In this document: piece by piece, positions 27,445 to 35,458 of the stretch | Position numbering within the stretch: position 1 is the stretch's first letter | How the letters are laid out: every line of letters starts with the position of its first letter | Source of the DNA: Candidatus Zixiibacteriota bacterium | GTDB taxonomy: Bacteria > Zixibacteria > MSB-5A5 > WJJR01 | Reading direction: 5' to 3' | DNA length: 64,000 nt | Assembly: GCA_036397555.1 (NCBI GenBank) | Contig: DASWIS010000029.1 | Span: forward strand, 21,522-85,521 | Made by a program: the position numbers and the translations under genes | The notes under the pieces: model-generated | Databases searched by the model: none | What the model was told of the DNA's origin: nothing | What the model saw: the letters and a program-made list of their open reading frames with translations, nothing else

Positions 27445-28875
27445 ATGACACCCGTCGCCGCAAAATCGACCGATACCGATCTCGCCGGACGAATCCCGCC
27501 GCAGGCGCTGGAGGTCGAAATTGCGGTGCTCGGCGCGATGATGCGCGACGAACACGCGGTCGGGCAGGTCATCGAACTGTTGGAGCCCGACGATTTCTAC
27601 AAACCGGCGCACCGCAAAATCTTCGCGGCGATGTGCGCGCTGTTCGACCGCGCCGAGCCGGTCGATCTGGCGACGGTCTCCTCCGAGCTGGACCGCGCCG
27701 GAGACCTGGAAACCTGCGGCGGACGCGCCGCGCTCATCGACATCGCCGATTCGGTGTTCAGCGCCGCCAATGCGCCGGCCCACGCACGCATCGTGCAGGA
27801 CAAGTCGGTACTGCGACGGCTCCTGTCGGTCGCGCGCAACATCTCCGAGGATTGCCAGACCGCGCCCGGCGACGTCGGCGACTTGCTCGATGAGGCCGAG
27901 GCGCGCATCTTCGCCATCTCCGAGGCGCGCGAACGGCGCGATGTCATCACGCTGGCCGACGTGCTGCCGCAGACGTTCGAATCGATCGAAGAATACCACC
28001 GCCATGGCGGCGGCATCACCGGCTTGTCGACCGGCTTCGATGAAATCGATGCCCTCACGGCGGGACTGCACGATTCCGATCTGGTCATCCTTGCCGGGCG
28101 CCCCTCCATGGGCAAGACGGCGCTCGCGCTGAACATCGTCGAGCATGTGGCGGTCGATCGCGGCAAGCCATGCGCCTTCTTCTCGCTGGAAATGTCCAAG
28201 GAGCAACTCGCCGAGCGCCTGCTGTGTTCGCGCGCGCGGATCAATGCGCATCATATGCGGACCGGGCGGCTCCGCCCGGCGGAGTTTTCCGCCCTGTCGA
28301 TCGCCGTGGGGCCCCTGTCGGATGCGCCGATCTACATCGACGATTCCGCGGCCATCGGGATTCTCGAGTTGCGGGCGAAGGCGCGTCGCCTCAAGGCGCA
28401 GCACCACATCGGACTGGTCGTGGTCGATTACATGCAGATGATGCACGGGCCGCGATCCGCCGAAAACCGCCAGCAGGAAATCGCGCTCATCTCCCGTTCA
28501 CTCAAATCGCTCGCCAAGGAATTGAGCCTCCCGGTGCTGGCGCTCTCGCAATTGTCCCGCCAGGTCGAACAGCGCGGCGGGGAACGGCGCCCGCTGCTCT
28601 CCGATCTGCGCGAGTCCGGAGCGATCGAACAGGATGCCGACGTCGTCATGTTCGTATACCGGGCCGAACGCTATGACATCACGCAGGACCGCGCGGGCAA
28701 TCCCCTGGCCAATGTCGCCGAGATCATCGTCGGCAAGCAGCGCAACGGCCCGACCGGATCGGTGCGGCTGACATTCCTGAAAGATTTCGCCCGTTTCGAG
28801 AATATGTCGCGCGACCCCGACCATCGGGGCCCGATGGTCACCGGCGAAGTGGGCGACGAAGAGACGCCGTTCTGA
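27445..28875 (+). CDS. dnaB: Replicative DNA helicase DnaB
   Basis: 476 residues. The N-terminal domain (RIPPQALEVEIAVLGAMM, PDDFYKPAHRKIFAAM) binds primase. The RecA-like motor begins near residue 190 with GLSTGFDEIDALTAGLHDSDLVILAGRP. Walker A is GRPSMGKTAL (218-227). Walker B is LVVVDYMQMM. Motif H4 LISRSLKSLAKELSLPVLALSQLSRQVEQR follows, then the arginine-finger region. The end FARFENMSRDPDH is typical. No intein is present, although DnaB Walker A is a frequent intein site. AAAGAG precedes the ATG. It acts as a hexamer unwinding DNA ahead of the replication fork. Confidence 0.97.
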   Translation: MTPVAAKSTDTDLAGRIPPQALEVEIAVLGAMMRDEHAVGQVIELLEPDDFYKPAHRKIFAAMCALFDRAEPVDLATVSSELDRAGDLETCGGRAALIDIADSVFSAANAPAHARIVQDKSVLRRLLSVARNISEDCQTAPGDVGDLLDEAEARIFAISEARERRDVITLADVLPQTFESIEEYHRHGGGITGLSTGFDEIDALTAGLHDSDLVILAGRPSMGKTALALNIVEHVAVDRGKPCAFFSLEMSKEQLAERLLCSRARINAHHMRTGRLRPAEFSALSIAVGPLSDAPIYIDDSAAIGILELRAKARRLKAQHHIGLVVVDYMQMMHGPRSAENRQQEIALISRSLKSLAKELSLPVLALSQLSRQVEQRGGERRPLLSDLRESGAIEQDADVVMFVYRAERYDITQDRAGNPLANVAEIIVGKQRNGPTGSVRLTFLKDFARFENMSRDPDHRGPMVTGEVGDEETPF

Positions 28876-28938
28876 TCACTGGTTCGACACGTCTTTTCAT
28901 TCATTGCGCACACCGCCCCACCCGCCGATAATCCTCCT

Positions 28939-29715
28939 GTGCGGACACTCATCGGCAACGCGGGCCGTTGGTTCATCGGGGCGGTCTCCTACGTCGGCTG
29001 GCTGGCGCACTTTGTAGTGCGTATGCTGGCCGCCTTCCCGCATGTGTTTCGCGGCATGCGCCGCACCAGCAACCAGATGCTGGATATCGGCGTCCATTCG
29101 TTGCCGCTGATTGCCTTGACATCGCTCTTCACCGGCGCGGTGGCGACCTGGCAGGCGGCGTATCAATTCGAAAACTATGTCCCGCTGCGTTTCCTGGGCG
29201 GTGCGGTCGGCAAAGCGATCATGATCGAGCTGGGCCCGGTCCTGACGTCGCTGGTTGTTGCCGGACGCGTCGGCGCCTCCATCGCCGCCGAACTGGGGAC
29301 CATGCGAGTTACCGAACAGATCGATGCCCTCGAAGTGATGGGGATCGACCCCGTCGGCTACCTCGTCTGGCCGCGTGTTCTCGCGGGCGTGATCATGCTG
29401 CCGGTGCTGGTGCTCTATGCGAACACCATCGCCATGCTCGGGGCGCTGGCGGTGGCGGCGTGGTTTGTCGACATCACCACCCAGAACTTCATGAACAGTT
29501 TCCGGCTGTTTTTTGTCAGCGGCGATTTGTATGCGGGGCTGACCAAGGCCGCCATCTTCGGGCTGATCATCACCCTGATCGGATGCGTCCAGGGCTTCAA
29601 CACCCGTGGCGGGGCGGAAGGCGTCGGACGTGCCACGACCAGCGCCGTGGTCATCGCCTCGGTCCTGATCCTCGTCTCCGACTACCTGATCGCAACGCTC
29701 CTCTTTCAAATCTGA
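28939..29715 (+). CDS. mlaE: MlaE-family ABC lipid transporter permease
   Basis: 258 residues from a GTG at 28939. Five or so TM helices. Conserved MlaE segments: IALTSLFTGAVATWQAAYQF, IELGPVLTSLVVAGRVGASIAAELGTMRVTEQIDALEVMGIDPVGYLVWPRVLAG and GLIITLIGCVQGFNTRGGAEGVGRATTSAVV, where the EQIDAL loop contacts the ATPase. In the Mla pathway the permease moves phospholipids between the inner membrane and a periplasmic MCE protein. The ATPase gene follows after 10 bases. An MlaD/MCE subunit gene is not adjacent. Confidence 0.95.
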   Translation: MRTLIGNAGRWFIGAVSYVGWLAHFVVRMLAAFPHVFRGMRRTSNQMLDIGVHSLPLIALTSLFTGAVATWQAAYQFENYVPLRFLGGAVGKAIMIELGPVLTSLVVAGRVGASIAAELGTMRVTEQIDALEVMGIDPVGYLVWPRVLAGVIMLPVLVLYANTIAMLGALAVAAWFVDITTQNFMNSFRLFFVSGDLYAGLTKAAIFGLIITLIGCVQGFNTRGGAEGVGRATTSAVVIASVLILVSDYLIATLLFQI

Positions 29716-29725
29716 GCCCTCGTCG

Positions 29726-30472
29726 ATGATTGCCATCCGCGCATTGTCCAAATCATTCGATGGCCGTCGTGTGCTCGACGGCGTCGATCTGGATGTCGAA
29801 CGCGGCGAAACCATGGTGGTCATCGGACGATCCGGCTGCGGCAAAAGCGTCTTGCTCAAGCACGTGGTCGGACTGCTCACGCCCGACTCCGGCGAGGTCG
29901 CCATCAACGGCGTGACCATTGGATCGCTGCTGCGCAATGATCTGTACCGTCTGCGGCTGCGCTTCGGGTTTCTGTTCCAGAGTGGCGCCCTGCTGGATTC
30001 GATGACGGTGGCGCAAAACGTTGGCCTGGGGCTCGGTGTCCACGCCGTGATGTTGCCGGCGGAGATCGCCGATCGTGTCGCCGAGCGGCTTGCGTGGGTG
30101 GGACTGGAGCAGCACGCCGATAAGTTTCCATCCCAACTCTCCGGCGGCATGCGCAAGCGCGCGTCATTGGCGCGCGCCATCGCGATGGACCCGGAGATCG
30201 TCCTCTACGATGAACCCACCACCGGCCTGGATCCGATCACGGCCGAGGGGATCAATGACCTGCTGGTCGCGCTGCGCGAACGGCTTCATGTCACCGCGAT
30301 CGCCGTGACCCACGACATGCGTTCGGCCTTCAAGATCGGCGACCGCGTGGCGATGCTGCATGGCGGTCGCATCGCGTTCTGCGGCACAGTCGACGAAGCA
30401 AAGACCGTCGACAACCCCATCGTTCGGCAATTCGTCAGCGGCGATACATCCGGACCGTTGGAGCCGCTGTAA
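29726..30472 (+). CDS. mlaF: MlaF-family ABC transporter ATP-binding protein
   Basis: 248 residues. Walker A is GRSGCGKS (34-41), the signature is LSGGMRKRASLARA, Walker B is IVLYDEPTTGLDP, and the H-loop is VTHDM. LSGGMRKR is the variant typical of the Mla/Ttg2A group rather than LSGGQ of importers. It would power the MlaE permease encoded immediately upstream. No MCE or lipoprotein partner follows: the next feature is a repeat element and then radA. Confidence 0.95.
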   Translation: MIAIRALSKSFDGRRVLDGVDLDVERGETMVVIGRSGCGKSVLLKHVVGLLTPDSGEVAINGVTIGSLLRNDLYRLRLRFGFLFQSGALLDSMTVAQNVGLGLGVHAVMLPAEIADRVAERLAWVGLEQHADKFPSQLSGGMRKRASLARAIAMDPEIVLYDEPTTGLDPITAEGINDLLVALRERLHVTAIAVTHDMRSAFKIGDRVAMLHGGRIAFCGTVDEAKTVDNPIVRQFVSGDTSGPLEPL

Positions 30473-30527
30473 CGCAGACAATCGAGCGGTCTTGCGCCAC
30501 GGTTCGACTCACCGACATTTCAATGTT

Positions 30528-30671
30528 ATTCCGAATTCCCCTCCTCTCAGTCCCGCCGAGGGCAGGACTGAGAGGAGGGGGTGAGGAATCTCCGTGTTCA
30601 GCGCCGTCTCCTTGGAGATTCCTCACCCCCCCCGTCCCGCACATGTGGTGCGGAACGGAGAGATTCGGAAT
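30528..30671. repeat. Nested inverted-repeat element (MITE-like) between mlaF and radA
   Basis: The outer ends are ATTCCGAAT and ATTCGGAAT. Inside lie two consecutive perfect hairpins: CCCCTCCTCTCAGTCC paired with its complement at 30565-30580, and GTGAGGAATCTCC paired with its complement at 30614-30626. A fourth, imperfect pair is GTCCCGCAC/GTGCGGAAC. There is no open frame. The GAGGAATCTCC motif recurs in the element at 52567-52737. The rest of the 353-base mlaF-radA gap shows no gene. Confidence 0.7.
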
Positions 30672-30825
30672 GACATTACCCGCATTTCCATGATCCAACT
30701 GAAGGAGGGGAAGGCAGGATTCGGGATTTGTAAGGGATCGCTCTGGTCATCACTTTCTATCGCGATCCTTGTCAGTTCATCTCCGCGCACTTGTTTCCCA
30801 ACGCCGCACCCCGTTTCCTACTCAC

Positions 30826-32187
30826 ATGAAAACCGTGTCCGCCAGGACCTTCTACGCCTGCTCCGGCTGCGGCTCGGTGTTCGCCCGCTGGATGGGCCAG
30901 TGCCCCGACTGCGGCGCCTGGGACACACTGCTGGAGGAGCGCGGACCAGGGCCTGACCGAAAGAAACCAGGCCGGAAACTCGCAAATGCCGCATCCGCCG
31001 TCACATCGCTGGCCGATCTACGGACCGATCAGGCCGTCGTACTTCCCAGCGGCATCGGTGAGTTCGACAACATTCTCGGCGGCGGCGCAGTCCCCGGATC
31101 GACCGTGCTGGTCGGGGGAGAGCCGGGGATCGGCAAATCGACGCTGCTGTTGCAGGCGGCCGGACGCTTCGCGCAGCGCGGCTTCGCGACACTGTATGTT
31201 TCCGGCGAAGAATCGGCGACACAGATCAAGCGTCGCGCCGAACGGCTCGGCATCCGCAGCGAACTGTCGATTCTGACCGAAACCAATCTCGCCGCCATCC
31301 TCAGCGCCGTCGAACACAGCAAACCGCGCGTGCTGATCGTCGATTCGATCCAGACCGTCTCCGATCCCGATCTGCAGAGCGCGCCCGGCACGGTCTCACA
31401 GGTGCGTGATTGCGCCGCCGCGATCTCCGATTGGGCGCGACGGTCCGATGCGGTGGCCCTGCTGGTTGGGCATGTCACCAAGGACGGGTTTCTCGCTGGA
31501 CCGAAAGTGCTCGAGCACCTGGTCGACACGGTTTTGCAATTCGAAGGCGATCGCCGACACTGGGTGCGCATCCTGCGTTGCACGAAGAACCGTTACGGCG
31601 CCACGCACGAAGTCGGCCTCTTCGAGATGACCGAGCACGGCCTGACAGAGTTGACCGATCCGTCAGCGCGATTTCTGTCGGATGCTGGTTCGCATGGACC
31701 CGGTTCGGCGGTCGGAGTTGCCTTAGAAGGACGACGTCCGCTGCTGTTGGAGATTCAAGCGCTGGTCGGGCAGACCAACGGCACGCCGCAGCGCGTGGTC
31801 GCCGGTCTCGATTCACGTCGCATCGCGATTCTCGGCGCAGTTCTGCAAAATGTCGCGGGTGTGCAACTGGCCGGACGTGATGTCTACGCCAATGTCCTCG
31901 GCGGGTATATGACCGATGAACCGGCGGTCGACTTGGCCGCGGCGATGGCCATCGCGTCATCGGCGCTCAAACGCGCGACCCCTGAACGATCTGTGTTCAT
32001 CGGCGAAGTCGGATTGTCCGGCGACATCCGCAGCGTGCCGCAGTTGGCGCAACGACTGATCGTCGCCGAAAAGGGCGGCTTCACCTCCGCGATCGTCCCC
32101 GCCCTCGACCTCAAGCGCTCCGCGTTGTCCGGCGAAATCGAACCGAAGCCGGTGACCACGATCAGTCAGGCGCTGGAGATGCTGTAG
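30826..32187 (+). CDS. radA: DNA repair protein RadA
   Basis: 453 residues from the ATG at 30826; an open extension upstream is not conserved-looking. A C4 zinc finger opens the protein (C12-x2-C15 and C26-x2-C29, in YACSGCG and CPDCGAW). A RecA-like core follows with Walker A GGEPGIGKST (97-106) and Walker B RVLIVDSI. The RadA-specific motif KNRYG is present (RCTKNRYGATHEVG). A Lon-like C-terminal domain follows (GNTLAGRDVYANVLGGY-type sequence, VFIGEVGLSGDIRSVPQ). RadA helps branch migration in recombination. All expected motifs are intact. Confidence 0.97.
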   Translation: MKTVSARTFYACSGCGSVFARWMGQCPDCGAWDTLLEERGPGPDRKKPGRKLANAASAVTSLADLRTDQAVVLPSGIGEFDNILGGGAVPGSTVLVGGEPGIGKSTLLLQAAGRFAQRGFATLYVSGEESATQIKRRAERLGIRSELSILTETNLAAILSAVEHSKPRVLIVDSIQTVSDPDLQSAPGTVSQVRDCAAAISDWARRSDAVALLVGHVTKDGFLAGPKVLEHLVDTVLQFEGDRRHWVRILRCTKNRYGATHEVGLFEMTEHGLTELTDPSARFLSDAGSHGPGSAVGVALEGRRPLLLEIQALVGQTNGTPQRVVAGLDSRRIAILGAVLQNVAGVQLAGRDVYANVLGGYMTDEPAVDLAAAMAIASSALKRATPERSVFIGEVGLSGDIRSVPQLAQRLIVAEKGGFTSAIVPALDLKRSALSGEIEPKPVTTISQALEML

Positions 32188-32193
32188 CAAGTC

Positions 32194-32673
32194 ATGGATC
32201 GCGAATCTATAACACTGATCACTGCCATCATAGGCGCCGTCTGCGGCGTCACCGGGGCTGTCCTTGGAGTTATCAACATCTGGCACCAGATTCGTCGTGG
32301 AAAGGTGCGATTGAGGGTGACTCCCACGCATGCAATGGGTGTTGGAGGTCTCGAGGATTCTCCGATAAACTTCTGTATTGAGGTTCTCAACCTGAGCGAA
32401 TTCCCCGTGGTTGTCGAAGATGTTGGGTTACGCGTTTCGAGAAGGACCATTGCCACATTTAGACTTGAGGAGGGATTGGATTATCCGGGAAAACTTCCAC
32501 AGCGGCTTGAGCCACATACGTCATACAAAAAGTGCGTCTCTGTCACTTCAGTTACCACCGACTGGCAGAAAGTCCGTACGGCATATGCACGTACGCAATG
32601 CGGAGTGTTAGTGACCGGATTCAGCCCAGCGCTGAAGCAACTTATCCGTCAATACTCTCTGAAGAAAAACTGA
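32194..32673 (+). CDS. Small orphan protein with one N-terminal membrane helix, function unknown
   Basis: 159 residues, six bases after radA. One TM helix (LITAIIGAVCGVTGAVLGVINIW) is followed by a basic stretch (HQIRRGKVRLRV) and a soluble domain of about 115 residues with alternating beta pattern (NFCIEVLNLSEFPVVVEDVGLRV, SYKKCVSVTSVTTDWQKVRTAYART). I do not recognise a family. Base composition is visibly less GC-rich than its neighbours, and REP copies follow directly, so acquisition by transfer is plausible. It reads as a real gene because of the coherent membrane-anchor-plus-domain layout. Confidence 0.6.
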   Translation: MDRESITLITAIIGAVCGVTGAVLGVINIWHQIRRGKVRLRVTPTHAMGVGGLEDSPINFCIEVLNLSEFPVVVEDVGLRVSRRTIATFRLEEGLDYPGKLPQRLEPHTSYKKCVSVTSVTTDWQKVRTAYARTQCGVLVTGFSPALKQLIRQYSLKKN

Positions 32674-32703
32674 GACTTGTCGCACGCGTGGTCCATCTGT
32701 GCC

Positions 32704-32788
32704 GGTCAGCCCTTGGGCTGACGGCATCACGAGGCGATGAGTGAGCCATGTCGGGCCTGACGGCCCGCGGTCAGCCCGAGGGCTGACA
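32704..32788. repeat. Two REP copies (GGTCAGCCC family)
   Basis: Core palindromes occur at 32704-32723 (TT centre) and 32769-32788 (GA centre, left arm GGTCAGCCC). They belong to the same family as the copies around the transposase at 566-1177, more than 31 kb away. They fill part of the gap between the orphan gene and tgt. Confidence 0.8.
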
Positions 32789-32850
32789 CGCACAAGAACC
32801 TGTTCAACCCACCCTTCGGGTGGGGCATCCATCGATATTAAACCGTCTGG

Positions 32851-32904
32851 GTAGGGGCGCGGTCTCCGCGCCCTATCCGTCGGGCCGGGAAACCCGGCCC
32901 CTAC
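32851..32904. repeat. Paired GTAG-type REP sequences in inverted orientation (BIME-like)
   Basis: GTAG followed by a GC-rich hairpin (GGGGCGCGGTCTCCGCGCCC) lies at 32851-32873. An inverted partner at 32881-32904 (GGGCCGGGAAACCCGGCCC then CTAC) carries the GTAG mark on the other strand. Two REPs facing each other with GTAG at the outer ends is the architecture of bacterial interspersed mosaic elements. The hairpin sequence is unrelated to the GGTCAGCCC family, so the genome seems to hold at least two REP families. Confidence 0.7.
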
Positions 32905-32965
32905 GGACGCATACTCGTTACCAACTGTTTTGAATGGTCTGCCCTACACTGTACCATTGCCATTC

Positions 32966-34096
32966 GTGCGCCTCACCTTCACCCTCCAATCAGCCTCTGA
33001 TGGCGCCCGCGCCGGGCGAATACGTGTCCGTGATCGCGAATTCGACACGCCCGCGTTCATGCCGGTCGGCACTGCCGGCACAGTCAAAGCGCTCCCTCCC
33101 GGTGATCTGGAGGCGCTGGGGGCTCAGATTGTCCTCTCGAACACCTACCATTTGTATCTGCGTCCGGGAGTCGAGATCGTTCGACAGGCGGGCGGGCTGC
33201 ATCGTTTCAGCGGCTGGAACGGCGCGATTCTCACCGATTCGGGTGGGTATCAGGTTTTCAGTCTGCAGGACCTTCGGAAGCTTGATCCCGACGGCGTCAC
33301 TTTTCGGTCGCATCTCGATGGCTCCGAACACCGATTCACGCCGGAGTCGGTCTGCGAAATCCAGCAGGGGCTGGGGTCGGACATCGCCATGGTCTTAGAC
33401 GTCTGCACCCCGTATCCCGCCGGGCGCGACCAGGCCGAGAGAGAGTTGTCGATCACACTGGACTGGGCGCGGCTGTCACACGATTGGAGCCACTCTAATT
33501 ATCAGAACGGCATGGCGTTATTCGGAATCGTTCAAGGGTCGGTTTATACTGATCTGAGGACGCGGTCGGCTGCGGAGTTGCTTCAGATCGGCTTTGACGG
33601 CTATGGCATCGGCGGGCTGTCAGTCGGCGAGCCGAAGCCGTTGTTGTTGGAAATGGCCGAGTTGTCGGCCGGGCTTTTGCCTCCGGATCGACCCCGCTAC
33701 CTCATGGGGGTCGGGACCCCCGAAGATCTGATCGAATGCATAGGGTTGGGCGTGGACATGTTCGATTGTGTCCTGCCGACCCGCAACGCCCGCAATGGCT
33801 CCGCCTTCACGCATGATGGCCCGCTGCCGATCAAAGCGGCCCGATTCAGCGGGGACTCAGGGCCGCTTGACCCCGATTGCGACTGCACCACCTGCCAACG
33901 GCACAGCCGCGCCTACATCCGGCATCTGTTCAATGCCGGAGAGATCTCCGCAATGGTGTTGACGACGCGCCATAATTTGCATTTCTACCTGAGTTTGATG
34001 CGGCGGGCGCGCGCCGCGATCTGCGAAGGTCGCTGGGGTGTGTTCGCCGGAAGCTTTTTGGAACGCTACCGCAGCGGCGCCACGGAGGCGCCATAG
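32966..34096 (+). CDS. tgt: tRNA-guanine transglycosylase (queuine tRNA-ribosyltransferase)
   Basis: 376 residues from the GTG at 32966. This length matches the usual 375 or so; a TTG 12 codons upstream (32930) keeps the frame open but adds an unlikely N-terminus. The enzyme swaps guanine 34 for the queuosine precursor in GUN-anticodon tRNAs. The base-binding aspartate is D91 (LTDSGGYQVFSL), the nucleophile D267 (VDMFDCVLPTRNARNG), and the zinc ligands C305, C307, C310 and H336 (CDCTTC ... TTRHNL). It heads a run tgt-yajC-fmt-rng. Confidence 0.96.
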   Translation: MRLTFTLQSASDGARAGRIRVRDREFDTPAFMPVGTAGTVKALPPGDLEALGAQIVLSNTYHLYLRPGVEIVRQAGGLHRFSGWNGAILTDSGGYQVFSLQDLRKLDPDGVTFRSHLDGSEHRFTPESVCEIQQGLGSDIAMVLDVCTPYPAGRDQAERELSITLDWARLSHDWSHSNYQNGMALFGIVQGSVYTDLRTRSAAELLQIGFDGYGIGGLSVGEPKPLLLEMAELSAGLLPPDRPRYLMGVGTPEDLIECIGLGVDMFDCVLPTRNARNGSAFTHDGPLPIKAARFSGDSGPLDPDCDCTTCQRHSRAYIRHLFNAGEISAMVLTTRHNLHFYLSLMRRARAAICEGRWGVFAGSFLERYRSGATEAP

Positions 34097-34107
34097 GAGG
34101 ACGATCC

Positions 34108-34428
34108 GTGCACGGATTCCTGCTGGCCATGCCTGCCCCTGCCGGAGACGGGTCTGGCGGCAACCCGTTTCTGACCTTCCTGCCGTTTGTCCTGATGATC
34201 GTGGTGGTCTGGTTCCTGCTGATCCGTCCCCAGCGCAAGCGGCAAAAGGAACAGCAGGCGATGATCAACTCGCTGGCCAAAGGCGACCGTGTCGTGACCA
34301 GTTCGGGGATGTTCGGCACTGTCATCGGCTTCGGCGACAAGGAAAATGTTGTGGTGTTGAAAGTCGGCGAGGACACCAAAATCGAGTTTCTCAAATCCGC
34401 CATCGCCGGTAAGGCCGAGTCCAGGTAG
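34108..34428 (+). CDS. yajC: Preprotein translocase subunit YajC
   Basis: 106 residues from a GTG at 34108 with AGGAGGA seven to eight bases upstream. One TM helix (FLTFLPFVLMIVVVWFLLI) leads into the diagnostic RPQRKRQKEQQAMINSLAKGDRVVTSSGMFGTVI. YajC is an accessory of SecDF at the Sec translocon. The tgt-yajC pairing is widely conserved; secD and secF do not follow here, and fmt comes instead. Confidence 0.95.
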   Translation: MHGFLLAMPAPAGDGSGGNPFLTFLPFVLMIVVVWFLLIRPQRKRQKEQQAMINSLAKGDRVVTSSGMFGTVIGFGDKENVVVLKVGEDTKIEFLKSAIAGKAESR

Positions 34429-34471
34429 CGCGTGTCGGGAAACGGCGCGGAGATGTCCGGAGTGAACACCG

Positions 34472-35458
34472 GTGAATGTCGTCTTCTTCGGAACCGCTCC
34501 CTTCGGTCTGCCCGCGCTGGAGGCCATCGCCGCGCACCCGCGCCATCGTCTGTCGGCCATCGTCACCGGGCCGGACAAGCCGCAGGGCAGAGGGCGCCGG
34601 CCGCAACCGACCGCGATCGCGCAGTGGGCGCAAACGCGGCAATCAAGCTTGGTGCTCAAAGCGGAACGACTCAGGTCGGAGAGTTTTCTGGAGGAATTGC
34701 GCGACATCGAGGCCGAGGCGTATGTGGTGGTCGCCTACAGAATCCTCCCGGAGACGGTCATTTCCATTCCACGGTTTGCCTTCAACCTGCATGCCTCGCT
34801 GCTGCCGGCCTATCGAGGCGCTGCGCCGATTCAGCGCGCCATCATGGCCGGGGAGACGCGCACCGGCGTGACAACGTTTCTTTTGCGCAATACGGTGGAT
34901 ACCGGAGAGGTCCTGTTGCAACGGGCCACGGCGATCGGCGACGAGGAGACCGCGGGCGCACTATCCGCTCGACTGTCCGCCCTCGGAGCCGAACTTGTCA
35001 TCGACACGCTCGACGGACTCCAAGCCGGATCGCTGACGCCGCGTCCGCAGGACGACACAGCGAGCACGCCGGCGCCCAGGATCACAACCGACGATCAGCG
35101 AATCGATTTCCATCAGCCCGCGCGACGCATCGCCGATCGCATACGCGGCCTTTCGCCGCGACCGGCGGCATTGGCGATGTGGCGGCGGCGAACCATCAAG
35201 ATTCTCAACGCACGCCCCACCACGGGGCCGACAGCTTCTCAACAGCCCGGAGCGGTGATCAGCGCCGATCCCAAAACGGGATTCGAAGTCGCATGCGTCG
35301 ATGGCGCCGTGCGCATCACGATGATCCAACCCTCCGGCAAACGGGCACAGACCGGCGCGGAGTTTGTCCGCGGATATGGCATCAACCCCGGCGAACGCAT
35401 CGAACCATACCATCCGCCACAGGGAGCGTCGGTACAGGATGACAACGACAGTGACTGA
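34472..35458 (+). CDS. fmt: Methionyl-tRNA formyltransferase
   Basis: 328 residues from a GTG at 34472 (NVVFFGTAPFGLPALEAI). It formylates initiator Met-tRNA using 10-formyl-tetrahydrofolate. The catalytic signature is NLHASLLPAYRGAAPIQRAIMAGETRTGVT, with the Asn/His pair of the formyltransferase fold. A linker (KITTDDQRIDFHQPARRIADRIRGLSPRPAA-like) leads to the C-terminal OB domain, which binds tRNA. A def (peptide deformylase) gene is not adjacent. The stop overlaps the start of the RNase E/G gene by 20 bases. Confidence 0.95.
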   Translation: MNVVFFGTAPFGLPALEAIAAHPRHRLSAIVTGPDKPQGRGRRPQPTAIAQWAQTRQSSLVLKAERLRSESFLEELRDIEAEAYVVVAYRILPETVISIPRFAFNLHASLLPAYRGAAPIQRAIMAGETRTGVTTFLLRNTVDTGEVLLQRATAIGDEETAGALSARLSALGAELVIDTLDGLQAGSLTPRPQDDTASTPAPRITTDDQRIDFHQPARRIADRIRGLSPRPAALAMWRRRTIKILNARPTTGPTASQQPGAVISADPKTGFEVACVDGAVRITMIQPSGKRAQTGAEFVRGYGINPGERIEPYHPPQGASVQDDNDSD

